Assembly: GCA_937896705.1 (NCBI GenBank)
Contig: CALBOC010000154.1
Span: 1-24,755 of the forward strand
Direction: 5' to 3'
Origin: an uncultured Micrococcaceae bacterium
GTDB lineage: Bacteria > Actinomycetota > Actinomycetes > Actinomycetales > Micrococcaceae
Length of the DNA stretch: 24,755 nt
The notes below the pieces were generated by a model, which ran no database searches, was not told the DNA's origin, and worked only from the letters and a program-made list of their open reading frames with translations. A program made the translations under genes and the position numbers. Of this stretch, positions 1 to 7,722 are shown piece by piece (position 1 is the first letter of the stretch; every line of letters begins with the position of its first letter).

Positions 1-949
1 CCTGGGCGTAAAAAATATGCCGCAAGACAAAATATGCGCCCGTCAGCAGCACATAGCCCAGCAGAAACGCGATCGGGAAGACCGCCCGGTGGCTGTAGGT
101 ATCGGCGATCGAATACGCCATGGTGGCGACCAAAAAGCCCAGAAAGGTCATGGGTCCGACCAGCGAGGTGGTCATGGCCATCAAGATGGAGACCGCGATG
201 AGCACTTTGATGAGTTCATGGCGGTGATTGAGTCCCAGGTTCGTGGCCACCGCGGACCCCAGGGATAAGGTGTCGAGTCGGCGCGAGTTCAGCCACAGCC
301 ACACACCCACGATCGCCACGATGGGCACCGCATAGGGCAGGTATTCGGTGCTGGCATTGGAAATGTTACCCATCAACCGGGCAGTGAGGATATCGAATTC
401 ATTGGGGTCCAGCATCCGCTGCATGAAGGTGGTCAGTGAGGCCAGACCGGCGCCCATGACCACGCCTACTAACAGCATGGTGTGCACGTTGGTGAATTTT
501 GAACCGAGTAACCAGGAGTAGAGCAGCGTTGCGAAGGCGACCATGACGATTACCTGGAAGAAGTACGAGACGATCCCGCGGGTCATTGCCGCTCCGGCGG
601 CCCCAAAGATAAAGACCGCTCCGGTGTTGATGAGCCCGTAGAGCGCCTCAAATCCCAGGATCGATGGGGTGACGATCCGGTTGGCGGTGACCGTATGGAA
701 GGCCACGGTGGCAAAGGAGTGGGCCAGGGCGACCACCGCGATCACCAGCACCGAGGTGACCCGTGATTCGGCAATCTTCCAAAACCCTTCGGTGCCCAAT
801 GGCATCGGGTTACCGTACACGATCGTGCCGATGGTCAAGGCGATCGCCGCGACGATCAGCACGATCAGCGATACCAACCAGCGGCGCCGGTGTTTGGCGT
901 CGATGAAGTTCGACGTGGTGATGGCTTTGGTAGCAGTTGAATTAGCCAC
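1..949 (-). CDS. Siderophore ABC transporter permease, FecCD family (3' end cut by window)
   Basis: This is an inner-membrane permease subunit of an iron-siderophore importer. It would pair with the permease encoded just upstream to form the transport channel. It is partial: 316 codons are visible from the start, and the reading frame is still open at the window edge (last residues seen are HIFYAQ). The start is GTG at 949-947, which overlaps the stop of the upstream permease by 8 nt and so argues for translational coupling. Residues 1-20 are hydrophilic, followed by repeated hydrophobic helices. The segment GPMTFLGFLVATMAYSIAD near the end matches the conserved FecCD C-terminal region. The order binding protein, permease 1, permease 2 resembles the FatB-FatD-FatC and CeuA-CeuB-CeuC type. 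An ATPase gene is expected just beyond the left edge, but this cannot be seen. The family call is firm; the exact siderophore is unknown. Confidence 0.88.
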   Translation of the reverse strand, partial: MANSTATKAITTSNFIDAKHRRRWLVSLIVLIVAAIALTIGTIVYGNPMPLGTEGFWKIAESRVTSVLVIAVVALAHSFATVAFHTVTANRIVTPSILGFEALYGLINTGAVFIFGAAGAAMTRGIVSYFFQVIVMVAFATLLYSWLLGSKFTNVHTMLLVGVVMGAGLASLTTFMQRMLDPNEFDILTARLMGNISNASTEYLPYAVPIVAIVGVWLWLNSRRLDTLSLGSAVATNLGLNHRHELIKVLIAVSILMAMTTSLVGPMTFLGFLVATMAYSIADTYSHRAVFPIAFLLGYVLLTGAYFVLRHIFYAQ

Positions 950-1955
950 GGCGCCCCTTCCGTACGATGAGGTACACAAAGACGGTGGCACCCAGCACGC
1001 CCAGAATCATGGACACGGGAATTTCAAAGGGCATGATGAGCGTTCTGCCGATGATGTCGGTTAAGGTAATGACGACAATGCCGACCATGACCACCCAGGG
1101 CAGGTTGGAGCGTAAATTGTCGCCGCGGAACATGGACACAATATTGGGCACGACCAGCCCTAAGAAGGGCAATGATCCCACCACCACCGAGACCACACCG
1201 GTCGTGACGGCGACAATGGAAATACCGATGATCATCACGGCTCGGTAATTCAGGCCCACGGAGGTGGCGATTTCTTGTCCCAGACCGGCGACAGTGAACC
1301 GGTCGGCGATGAAATACACCAAGATGGTCATCGCTGCCACGATCCACAGCAGCTCGTAGCGTCCGCGGGTCACCCCGGTGAATGAGCCGGCGAACCAGAT
1401 CCCAAGGTTTTGCAACATATCGGTTTGCAGTGCCACAAAGGTTGAAACGGCGCCAACCACGGCGCCGAGCATGAGTCCCACGATCGGGACGACCAGGGAT
1501 GATTTCAGGGCCACGCGCTGCAAGAACGCGAAAAAGATAATGGTGCCGATCATCGCGAAGACGATCGCAACAATCATCCGCAGGAATAACGAGGGCTGCG
1601 GGATAAAAATATACGTGAGTATGAGTCCCAGGCCGGCCCACTCGATGGTGCCGGTGGTTGAAGGCTCCACGAAGCGGTTTTGGGTCATCAGCTGCATGAT
1701 CAGCCCGACCACGGCCATGGAAGCACCAGAAAGAATCAGGGCAATAGTACGGGGGACGCGAGTAATGAAGAACATCTCGCGCCCGCCCTCGGAGGTCAGG
1801 TCATAAACCCCAATAAACAATGATGCTACGACCAGGCTGATGGTGACCATCAGCCCGATCAGCAGCGGCCAAGTGCGTGACCACACTCCGGGTGTTTTCG
1901 ATACTCCCGCTGCAGTCGCGAGCCCACCGGGGTGGGTTTGGGAAAGTTTAGTCAC
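942..1955 (-). CDS. Siderophore ABC transporter permease, FecCD family
   Basis: This is a 337-residue integral membrane permease for iron-siderophore uptake, the first of two in the cluster. It has a hydrophilic N-terminus of about 27 residues and then many hydrophobic helices. It carries FecCD landmarks: GLGQEIATSVGLNYR (the loop thought to contact the ATPase) and PFLGLVVPNIVSMFRGDNLR, followed by a D-x-x-G-R segment and EIPVSMILGVLGA near the C-terminus. The GTG start at 1955-1953 lies 14 nt after the stop of the binding-protein gene, with an AAAGG ribosome site between them. The 3' end overlaps the second permease by 8 nt. It is probably cotranscribed with the binding protein from the iron-regulated promoter upstream. 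Length and order fit FatD/CeuB/YclN-like permeases. The substrate is inferred from the family only. Confidence 0.93.
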   Translation of the reverse strand: MTKLSQTHPGGLATAAGVSKTPGVWSRTWPLLIGLMVTISLVVASLFIGVYDLTSEGGREMFFITRVPRTIALILSGASMAVVGLIMQLMTQNRFVEPSTTGTIEWAGLGLILTYIFIPQPSLFLRMIVAIVFAMIGTIIFFAFLQRVALKSSLVVPIVGLMLGAVVGAVSTFVALQTDMLQNLGIWFAGSFTGVTRGRYELLWIVAAMTILVYFIADRFTVAGLGQEIATSVGLNYRAVMIIGISIVAVTTGVVSVVVGSLPFLGLVVPNIVSMFRGDNLRSNLPWVVMVGIVVITLTDIIGRTLIMPFEIPVSMILGVLGATVFVYLIVRKGRRG

Positions 1956-1969
1956 GCAAAGCCTTTAGG

Positions 1970-2980
1970 TTATTCCGACCACATATCAGCCAGTTCATTG
2001 AGGACTACAGTGTAGTTCTGAATGTCCTCAGCGACGTAGAAGTCTGCTGGCATGTAGTAGATGTTATCGTTTTCAACCGCTGGTACATTCTGCAAGGCCT
2101 CAGATTCTTCGATCAGCTCTCGAGCGCCAGCAGAGGTGCCATCCCCAACGGCTGCGTCGCGGTCCATGACAATCAGAAATTCTGGGTTCGCTGAAGCGAT
2201 CGCTTCAACGGAAATATCATCCCCCGTGTCGACGTTTGAGCCGTCATCTTCCAGCGCCGGGGTCATCTCTAAGATGTCATAGAGCGGACCAATAGCTCGA
2301 CCGGTGGTTGGCGCCGAATAGTTAATGTCTCCACCGGAGGTGATCAGCCCGGATACTGAGACTTCTGGATCATAAGCTTCTTGGGCACGTTCTAATGCTT
2401 CGTCGAAGTCTGCAATCAGATCAGAGGCTTGGTCTTGTTCCCCAAAGACTTCACCTAACAGGTTGATCTGGTCGCGGAATTCTTGATCGATGGCACCTGA
2501 TTCCGTATCGAGGTTGGTGTCAACGATCGGGGTGCCATCTTCCACCGCGTCGGCGATGGCTTCACTGTGTTGACTGAAACGCTGGCCGTTGATGACCAAG
2601 TCTGGTTGCGCAGCTGTCACCATCTCCATGTCGGGTTCCCGGTGGTTACCAATATTGAGGAGCTCTTCGTTTTGGGTGTACTTCTCCAAAATCTCCATAT
2701 CGGCTGGCATGAGATCTACCGGCGCGGCCGAGAGTTCAACGTCCCACTCGGCGAGCGTGCGAAAGACTCGGTTGTCCGTGGCCACGACCGAGGACGGATC
2801 CGCTGGGACAGTATGTTCGGTTCCAGCCATGTCGGTCACTTCAACGGTCGAGGCATCATCGGCCCCACCGCTGGTGTCTTCGGCGCTATCAGCGTCGGGG
2901 GAACCGCAGGCGCTGAATCCCAGTGCGCCGATGGCGATGAGAGCGGCTACACGAGTGCGCGTCAATCCAATTGTTTTCAC
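1970..2980 (-). CDS. Siderophore ABC transporter substrate-binding lipoprotein
   Basis: This is a 336-residue extracellular binding protein for ferric siderophore. It hands cargo to the two permeases encoded downstream. The N-terminus is a lipoprotein signal peptide: basic residues, a hydrophobic stretch (VAALIAIGALGFSA), and the lipidated Cys at residue 25 within FSAC. An acidic Ser/Gly/Asp-rich linker follows. The body is a helical-backbone periplasmic binding fold: VTDMAGTEHTVPADPSSVVATD is the typical opening strand and PDLVINGQR the later one. The closest style is FatB/CeuA/YclQ. The start is GTG at 2980-2978, with GGAG 8 nt upstream. A DtxR-type box lies 55-73 nt upstream of the start, so derepression under iron limitation is likely. 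The siderophore class cannot be read from the sequence. Confidence 0.92.
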   Translation of the reverse strand: MKTIGLTRTRVAALIAIGALGFSACGSPDADSAEDTSGGADDASTVEVTDMAGTEHTVPADPSSVVATDNRVFRTLAEWDVELSAAPVDLMPADMEILEKYTQNEELLNIGNHREPDMEMVTAAQPDLVINGQRFSQHSEAIADAVEDGTPIVDTNLDTESGAIDQEFRDQINLLGEVFGEQDQASDLIADFDEALERAQEAYDPEVSVSGLITSGGDINYSAPTTGRAIGPLYDILEMTPALEDDGSNVDTGDDISVEAIASANPEFLIVMDRDAAVGDGTSAGARELIEESEALQNVPAVENDNIYYMPADFYVAEDIQNYTVVLNELADMWSE

Positions 2981-3034
2981 GTTTCAGTCTCCAAAAATGA
3001 CAGAGTAAGATAATACGTTAGCACTCTTAGGCAG

Positions 3035-3053
3035 TTAGGGCAGCCTAAGCTAA
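3035..3053 (-). promoter_or_regulatory. DtxR/IdeR iron box
   Basis: The plus strand reads TTAGGGCAGCCTAAGCTAA. Against the 19-bp actinobacterial DtxR/IdeR consensus TWAGGTTAGSCTAACCTWA it matches at 16 positions, with mismatches at 6, 7 and 15. It lies between the divergent binding-protein gene (minus strand) and the GCS2 gene (plus strand), much closer to the former. A possible -10 hexamer TATTAT for the minus-strand gene is at 3010-3015, so the box would overlap or abut the -35 region and block transcription when iron is plentiful. No dtxR gene is in the window. The box position and match are seen directly; repression is inferred. Confidence 0.82.
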
Positions 3054-3104
3054 CTTCACTTCAGCTTATAGAGCCTTACTGAATTAGCGCAAGGCCGAAT
3101 GACG

Positions 3105-3130
3105 TTATCCAGATCACACTTGTGAGATAA
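3105..3130. promoter_or_regulatory. Nested inverted repeat, candidate operator
   Basis: TCACA-CT-TGTGA at 3114-3125 is a perfect 5-2-5 inverted repeat. It is flanked by a second pair, TTATC at 3105-3109 and GATAA at 3126-3130, with unequal spacing (4 nt left, 0 nt right). The half-sites are inverted relative to the usual Crp/GlxR order TGTGA-N6-TCACA, so it is not a standard Crp site. It sits in the A+T-rich part of the divergent region and could serve either gene. The regulator is unknown. Confidence 0.3.
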
Positions 3131-3400
3131 ACCGCAGAAACTCGCCTTTTTGCGCCAGAAAAATAGTTAATAAAGCGCGGAAACTAGAGCTGCTGCACAT
3201 CGGGGCAGCGTAATCCGTGACCCCTGACTCGGTAAAGGTCTGCTGTTCGTGCCGTTTGGTTCATTACCGGCTAAGTTTTGTGCGCCTCGAAGAAGCACCG
3301 AATGACATACAGGATTTTCTGGGGCAACGTCCCGGAGTCTCAGATCAGCAGACGCTACGTTCCCAGACTGGTGCCCGGTACGATGAAGTGGAGATATCAC

Positions 3401-3406
3401 AGGAGG
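3401..3406 (+). promoter_or_regulatory. Ribosome binding site fixing the GTG start of the GCS2 gene
   Basis: A perfect AGGAGG lies 7 nt before the GTG at 3414. It is the strongest Shine-Dalgarno match noticed in the window and decides this start over other in-frame codons. Confidence 0.9.
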
Positions 3407-3413
3407 CGTCACG

Positions 3414-4574
3414 GTGCGTTTAGAGTTTGCTAAATCAGCCCAGTCCAGCGTTGGCATTGAATGGGAGCTGGGGCTGGTCGACGCTGCCACCGGAGAGTTG
3501 CGCAACGTCAGTGACGACATCTTGGCACAACTGAAACTTCCATCGGATGAGCCCTACCAAATCGTGGGCGAATTTATGCTCAACACCTTGGAACTTGTCA
3601 CCGGCGTGTGCAACACAGTCGAGGAAGGGCTTGATCAACTCGCATCCGCCGGACGTCACATCTTAGACCTCATTGATGCCGACAATATGGCCTTATTTTC
3701 CCAAGGCACCCATCCTTTTGCGTTCGGGCTCCACGAGCGCATTTCCCCCGGACAGCGCTACCAAAAACTGCTGGATAAAACCCAATACTGGGCGTATCAG
3801 ATGCTCATCTACGGCGTCCACGCCCACATCGGTTTGGATCATGTCGCCAAAGCGATGCCCGCGGTGAACTATCTGATCCAGTACTATCCGCATATGCTGG
3901 CCCTGAGCGCCTCCAGCCCCTACTGGGGTGGCTACGACACCGGGTACGCCTCACAACGCACCTTGCTGTTCCAACAATTGCCTACCACCGGCCTCCCCTT
4001 CCAATTCCATCAGTGGTCGGAGTACGAACACGTCGTGGGCGATCTCTTCAAAGTTGGTGTGGTCGATGACGTCACCGAGGTGCGCTGGGATATTCGACCG
4101 GTGCCGCGTTTTGGTACCGTCGAGCAACGAGTCTGCGATGGCGTGGCAACTCTGCAGCAGGTCGGGGCTATCACGGCTCTCACGCAATGTTTGGTGCACG
4201 AGGCCGTTGGTGGCGATGCTGATGCGGTCACGGATATGGATATTTTGCCACCCTGGTTTGTTCAGGAAAATAAGTGGCGCGCTGCCCGCTACGGGCTTGA
4301 AGCCGAAGTGATTATCGATACCGCCGGTACTCAAATGCCAGTGGCCCAACACCTCGACCTGGTGTTGAATCGGTTGGAGCCCATCGCAAAAGAACTCCAC
4401 TGTTCAACGGAACTCGGGTGGGTTGAAGACATGGTCCGTTCGGATACGTCCGCTGCCCGTCAGCGGGCGCAGACGAAGTCCGAATTCGGGCGTCAGGTGG
4501 GCCAAGAAAAACTGGCCGCTCTGGTGCTGGATTCAGCAGCAGAGACCGGCCAGTCGCTCCGCACCTGGCGCTAG
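3414..4574 (+). CDS. Glutamate-cysteine ligase-like carboxylate-amine ligase (GCS2/YbdK family)
   Basis: This is a 386-residue cytoplasmic enzyme of the GCS2 family, whose characterised members use ATP to join the gamma-carboxyl of glutamate to cysteine or a related amine. The family opening VGIEWELGLVD is at residues 13-23 (the Glu residues are metal/nucleotide ligands in the family). GVHAHIGLD and the later VRWDIRPVPRFGTVEQRVCD segment are also characteristic. The length fits YbdK-type ligases (about 370-390) and the actinobacterial EgtA group less well. The start is GTG with a perfect AGGAGG 7 nt upstream. No ergothioneine (egtBCD) or mycothiol genes are nearby, so gamma-glutamylcysteine production for ergothioneine is possible but unsupported by context. 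The gene converges on a glutamate symporter with stops 2 nt apart. Confidence 0.85.
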   Translation: MRLEFAKSAQSSVGIEWELGLVDAATGELRNVSDDILAQLKLPSDEPYQIVGEFMLNTLELVTGVCNTVEEGLDQLASAGRHILDLIDADNMALFSQGTHPFAFGLHERISPGQRYQKLLDKTQYWAYQMLIYGVHAHIGLDHVAKAMPAVNYLIQYYPHMLALSASSPYWGGYDTGYASQRTLLFQQLPTTGLPFQFHQWSEYEHVVGDLFKVGVVDDVTEVRWDIRPVPRFGTVEQRVCDGVATLQQVGAITALTQCLVHEAVGGDADAVTDMDILPPWFVQENKWRAARYGLEAEVIIDTAGTQMPVAQHLDLVLNRLEPIAKELHCSTELGWVEDMVRSDTSAARQRAQTKSEFGRQVGQEKLAALVLDSAAETGQSLRTWR

Positions 4575-4576
4575 CG

Positions 4577-6001
4577 TTATTGGAGTCCTTTGACCACGAA
4601 CGTGTCGCGTTTACCGAAGTAGAAGAGCCCGCTAAGTATCGAGGCAATCAGCAGTACCGCCATAATAATCAATAGTGGGTATGGCCCCAGCTGCACAATC
4701 AGCGGAATGGATGCAGCCGTGACAAGCCCGCCACCAAAGAATGGCTCGAAGACCAGTTGTTTGTACCCGAAGGCCTCATACGCAGGACTTTCTTGTTTCG
4801 GATCAGCCATCCGCAGCAGCAGCAGACCGGTGGCGGTCACGCCCATTGACTGGCCGAAGTCTGCGATGCCGCGTTCCACCCAGTAGCTTTGAATGAATCG
4901 TGGCGCGAAGTAGAAGAGCACAAAGCAGTTCCACAGGACGCCCACGAGTGCCAGGATGGTAAATGGAGCGATGTTGTCCGCAATCGCATCGATAGACAGC
5001 GTCGCCATTGCGGCGATAATGAGGGTGTCAAGGGCCAGCCCTTGGATGCGCTCCATGGTACCGCGGTTGATGAAGATCGACAGCCCGGTTCTATCCGCAA
5101 TGAGTTGGATAATGACCCCACCCAGCATCGCCAGGGGAAACAGCGGGACATACGCAAAAATTTCGATGCTATCGGCCCATAGCCATTGTTCTAGGCCTTG
5201 TAGTGCAGACAACAGGCCTTGTCCGATGAGGATCGCCACAGCGATAATGCCGATATGTAGGGTCAGGCTATCTAACGACTCGGAACGAACCGTTTGCAGC
5301 CCACCCGATGGTTGTTCGCGGCGGTAAAAGCCACGGGCAATCTCTGGATCTTCATTGGCTTTGACATCAAGCGTTTGAGAGTGACCACGACGTGCTGCCC
5401 AGTTCACGGCAATGACCCCAATGATCACACCCGACAGAATCCCAACGGTCGCCATCGCTAACGCGAGATCGCCACCGTCTTCCCAGCCCATTTCGGCCAT
5501 CACCGGTGCCATCCCAGCTGCGGTGCCGTGTCCGCCTTCAAAACCGATCTCGATTAACGCGCCGAACATCGGCGTGACATCAAACAGCGGGATGAGCAGC
5601 AAGATGGTCACTAAAATCCCGATCACATATTGCCCCGAAGCAAAGGTGACCCCAAGCGAGAGTTGAGGTCCTAAAAGCTTGACGGCCCGTTTAGGCGACG
5701 GGATGGGAGAGCCCAGAAAAAGCGCGGCGAAGACCACGCTGATCAGCAGCCCGGGCAACTCAGACCACACGCTGAGCACCTCGGCACCAAAGATGCCGCC
5801 TTCGGCCAGACCATCCCAACCGAGCCAACCGCCCAGCCGTCCCAACACCTGCGGCCCGACGATGAGGGCAAGAAATCCAGCGATCAACGAAACCGGTAAG
5901 AAAAGCTTCTGAGCGGATCTGCTGTATGACCTCACCAGGATACCGACCAGCGCCAGGACACCGAGCAGTAAAATGGCCAATGCGACTGTTGTTGGCGACA
6001 T
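4577..6001 (-). CDS. Sodium:glutamate symporter-like protein (GltS family)
   Basis: This is a 474-residue polytopic membrane protein, probably a sodium-coupled glutamate (or related dicarboxylate) importer. Hydrophobic helices fill the sequence. The motif FEGGHGTAAGMAPV at residues 154-167 is the GltS re-entrant-loop signature, and a second inverted half follows with IADNIAPF and GVTATGLLLLRMADP. The protein is longer than the Escherichia coli GltS (about 400) because of an extended N-terminal half and a hydrophilic central loop near residues 205-245. The ATG start at 6001 has AAAGG 8 nt upstream. The gene is separate from the tsa operon upstream (115-nt gap), and its stop is 2 nt from that of the convergent GCS2 gene. 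Glutamate as substrate is inferred from the family. Confidence 0.85.
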   Translation of the reverse strand: MSPTTVALAILLLGVLALVGILVRSYSRSAQKLFLPVSLIAGFLALIVGPQVLGRLGGWLGWDGLAEGGIFGAEVLSVWSELPGLLISVVFAALFLGSPIPSPKRAVKLLGPQLSLGVTFASGQYVIGILVTILLLIPLFDVTPMFGALIEIGFEGGHGTAAGMAPVMAEMGWEDGGDLALAMATVGILSGVIIGVIAVNWAARRGHSQTLDVKANEDPEIARGFYRREQPSGGLQTVRSESLDSLTLHIGIIAVAILIGQGLLSALQGLEQWLWADSIEIFAYVPLFPLAMLGGVIIQLIADRTGLSIFINRGTMERIQGLALDTLIIAAMATLSIDAIADNIAPFTILALVGVLWNCFVLFYFAPRFIQSYWVERGIADFGQSMGVTATGLLLLRMADPKQESPAYEAFGYKQLVFEPFFGGGLVTAASIPLIVQLGPYPLLIIMAVLLIASILSGLFYFGKRDTFVVKGLQ

Positions 6002-6116
6002 AGGATGGACCTTTCATCCGGGCGTGGCAGGCACACCGCTGAGGGGTACGGTATGAGATCTACCAGTTTACTGGCGTCCACCGCAATCTTTAGGGCTCGT
6101 CAGACACGGATTGGGG

Positions 6117-7190
6117 TCAGAGACTCACAACACTGACATGCTGGGTCGGATCCGCAGAAAATTCGAGATCTGATGGGGCGACGCCATCGGCGACCAATTG
6201 GGCTCCCAGGGCTGCGACCATCGCACCATTATCAGTGCACAGCTTCAGCGGCGGTATCGTCAAACCAATGCCGGCAGCTTGGGTACGTTCGGTCAGCAAC
6301 GCACGCAGACGCGAGTTCGCAGCGACTCCCCCACCAAGCAGGATGTGATCAATACCGTGCTCTTCTGCCGCCAGGACCGCCTTGGTGGTAATGACATCTG
6401 CCACGGCTTCTTGGAAAGCTGCCGCAATGTCGCTTGCGGGTACTGGCATGTCGCGCACGTGGAATTGCTCTACGGCCCGAGAGACAGCGGTCTTCAATCC
6501 AGAAAACGACCAGTTGTAGCGGTCCTTGCCGGGAGATTGCGCGGTCCCCATGTTTTTGGGCGCGCTCAAACCGCGCGGAAAACGAAACGCCTGCGGGTCG
6601 CCCTCCTTGGCCATCTTGTCGATGGCGGGACCACCCGGATATCCTGCCCCGATGAGCCGCGCGACCTTGTCGTAGGCTTCACCGGCGGCATCATCGATGG
6701 TGCTGCCCAGTAGTTGGACGTCGGTGGTCAGGGAGTTGATCTTCAACATTTCGGTGTGCCCGCCGGAAACCAGCAGCGCTCCGAGCTGGCTGCTGTTGGC
6801 CAAATCCTCCGCAACATCATCCAGGTAACCCACCCCGATGTGCGCGATGAGGTGATTGATGCCGTAGAGCGGTTTGCCGGTGGCGACCGCGAGCGCTTTG
6901 GCGCCAGCCACTCCGACCATTAGTGCCCCGGCCAGGCCCGGTCCGGCGGTCACAGCAATCGCATCAATGTCAGCTAAATCGAGCTGGGCCTCGTCGAGCG
7001 CAGCGTTGAGGACGGGCAGAAATTCCGTGACGTGGGCGCGGGCTGCGATTTCTGGGATTACCCCGCCGAAGGCCACGTGGTCGTCCATGGATGAGGCGAC
7101 CTGGTGGGCCAACAGTTTGGTCCCGGCGACGATGCCGACACCGGTTTCGTCACACGAGGTTTCAATGCCTACCACGATGGGGGCCGTCAT
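6117..7190 (-). CDS. tsaD: tRNA N6-adenosine threonylcarbamoyltransferase TsaD
   Basis: This is the catalytic subunit for t6A37 modification of ANN-decoding tRNAs. It transfers the threonylcarbamoyl group from TC-AMP, working with TsaB and TsaE encoded upstream. It has 357 residues from the chosen ATG at 7190. The frame stays open further upstream, but this ATG is preceded by AAGGAG with 4-nt spacing, starts 1 nt after the rimI stop, and gives the canonical N-terminus (VVGIETSCDETGVGIV). Metal ligands are visible: HLIAH at residues 113-117 (the HxxxH motif) and Asp320 in CTDNGAM. The Kae1-type glycine motifs GLAGALMVG, SGGHTEML and LGGGVAANSRLR are present. The gene is last in the run; no clear intrinsic terminator follows it. 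Essential in most bacteria. Confidence 0.97.
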   Translation of the reverse strand: MTAPIVVGIETSCDETGVGIVAGTKLLAHQVASSMDDHVAFGGVIPEIAARAHVTEFLPVLNAALDEAQLDLADIDAIAVTAGPGLAGALMVGVAGAKALAVATGKPLYGINHLIAHIGVGYLDDVAEDLANSSQLGALLVSGGHTEMLKINSLTTDVQLLGSTIDDAAGEAYDKVARLIGAGYPGGPAIDKMAKEGDPQAFRFPRGLSAPKNMGTAQSPGKDRYNWSFSGLKTAVSRAVEQFHVRDMPVPASDIAAAFQEAVADVITTKAVLAAEEHGIDHILLGGGVAANSRLRALLTERTQAAGIGLTIPPLKLCTDNGAMVAALGAQLVADGVAPSDLEFSADPTQHVSVVSL

Positions 7191-7191
7191 G

Positions 7192-7722
7192 TTACTCCTT
7201 ACTGGACAGCGCGGTGGCTGTGGATGGGCCGGGTTCACGCAGCCGTTTGCGCATCACCCAGGCGTCGATACCGCCAGGATAATACCGGGGTCGCGTGTGG
7301 ATGTGGGTGAATCCGTTGTCGGCATAAAGCCGTTGAGCCACGGTGTTATCGGCTCGGACCTCTAGTAGGAGGTCCTCGGCTCCCAGTTGGTGGGCGGTGC
7401 GGATGAGCCAGATCAGCAGGGTGGCTCCGAGTTTTTTGCCGGTGTGGTCCGGGTGGACGCCGATGGTGGTGATATCGGCAAACGGTGGGCCAGATAGTAG
7501 GCCCGCAAATCCGACGATGACACCGCGGTGGGTAATCACCTGGTAGAACCGATCGGGATTCTCGGTTGCTGAGGCCTGGTACTCGGCGGTGAAGATGTCC
7601 AGGGACCACGCGTCGGGACCGAACACTGTGGCATCCAGGGCGGCCACGGGTGCGACATCGGCCGCGGTCCAGGCGCGTTGTGTGTAGTCCGTGGGCAGCG
7701 CTAGGGGTTCGGGGATGGTCAT
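7192..7722 (-). CDS. rimI: Ribosomal protein alanine acetyltransferase RimI (GNAT)
   Basis: This is a 176-residue cytoplasmic GNAT acetyltransferase. RimI acetylates the N-terminal alanine of ribosomal protein S18 in Escherichia coli; in actinobacteria substrates are broader, so the exact target is uncertain. The GNAT core is clear: ADITTIGVHPDHTGKKLGATLL (acetyl-CoA P-loop region), then LLLEVRADNTVAQRLYADNGF and the C-terminal RPRYYPGGIDAWVM typical of RimI. A 20-residue proline/alanine-containing N-terminal lead precedes the fold. The ATG at 7722 overlaps the tsaB stop as ATGA, and its own stop is 1 nt from tsaD. The position inside the tsaE-tsaB-rimI-tsaD block strongly supports RimI over other GNATs. 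Confidence 0.92.
   Translation of the reverse strand: MTIPEPLALPTDYTQRAWTAADVAPVAALDATVFGPDAWSLDIFTAEYQASATENPDRFYQVITHRGVIVGFAGLLSGPPFADITTIGVHPDHTGKKLGATLLIWLIRTAHQLGAEDLLLEVRADNTVAQRLYADNGFTHIHTRPRYYPGGIDAWVMRKRLREPGPSTATALSSKE

Larger units (their letters stand above)
2981..3413. other. Divergent intergenic region
   Basis: This 433-nt stretch separates the minus-strand siderophore operon from the plus-strand GCS2 gene. Its left half (to about 3180) is noticeably A+T-richer than the flanking genes, as expected for promoters. It contains the iron box, a nested inverted repeat at 3105-3130, and the GCS2 ribosome site. Open frames crossing it lack a ribosome site or any recognisable protein similarity, so I call no gene here. 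No convincing -35/-10 pair for the GCS2 gene could be picked by eye. Confidence 0.6.

Noticed and set aside
3021..3040. Possible second iron box overlapping the first on its left side.
   Set aside because: Only the TTAGG half resembles the consensus; the other half does not match, so a tandem site is not supported.
3217..3423. Plus-strand open frame of 68 codons ahead of the GCS2 gene.
   Set aside because: It has a GTG start without a ribosome site, shows no recognisable similarity, and overlaps the well-supported GCS2 start.
6003..6019. Short hairpin (GGATG and CATCC arms, 7-nt loop) around the ribosome site of the GltS-family gene.
   Set aside because: The stem is only 5 bp and the ribosome site lies in the loop, so a regulatory role would be speculation.
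6063..6074. CCAGT-TT-ACTGG inverted repeat upstream of the GltS-family gene.
   Set aside because: It is a 5-2-5 repeat, short enough to occur by chance. No clear promoter elements surround it.
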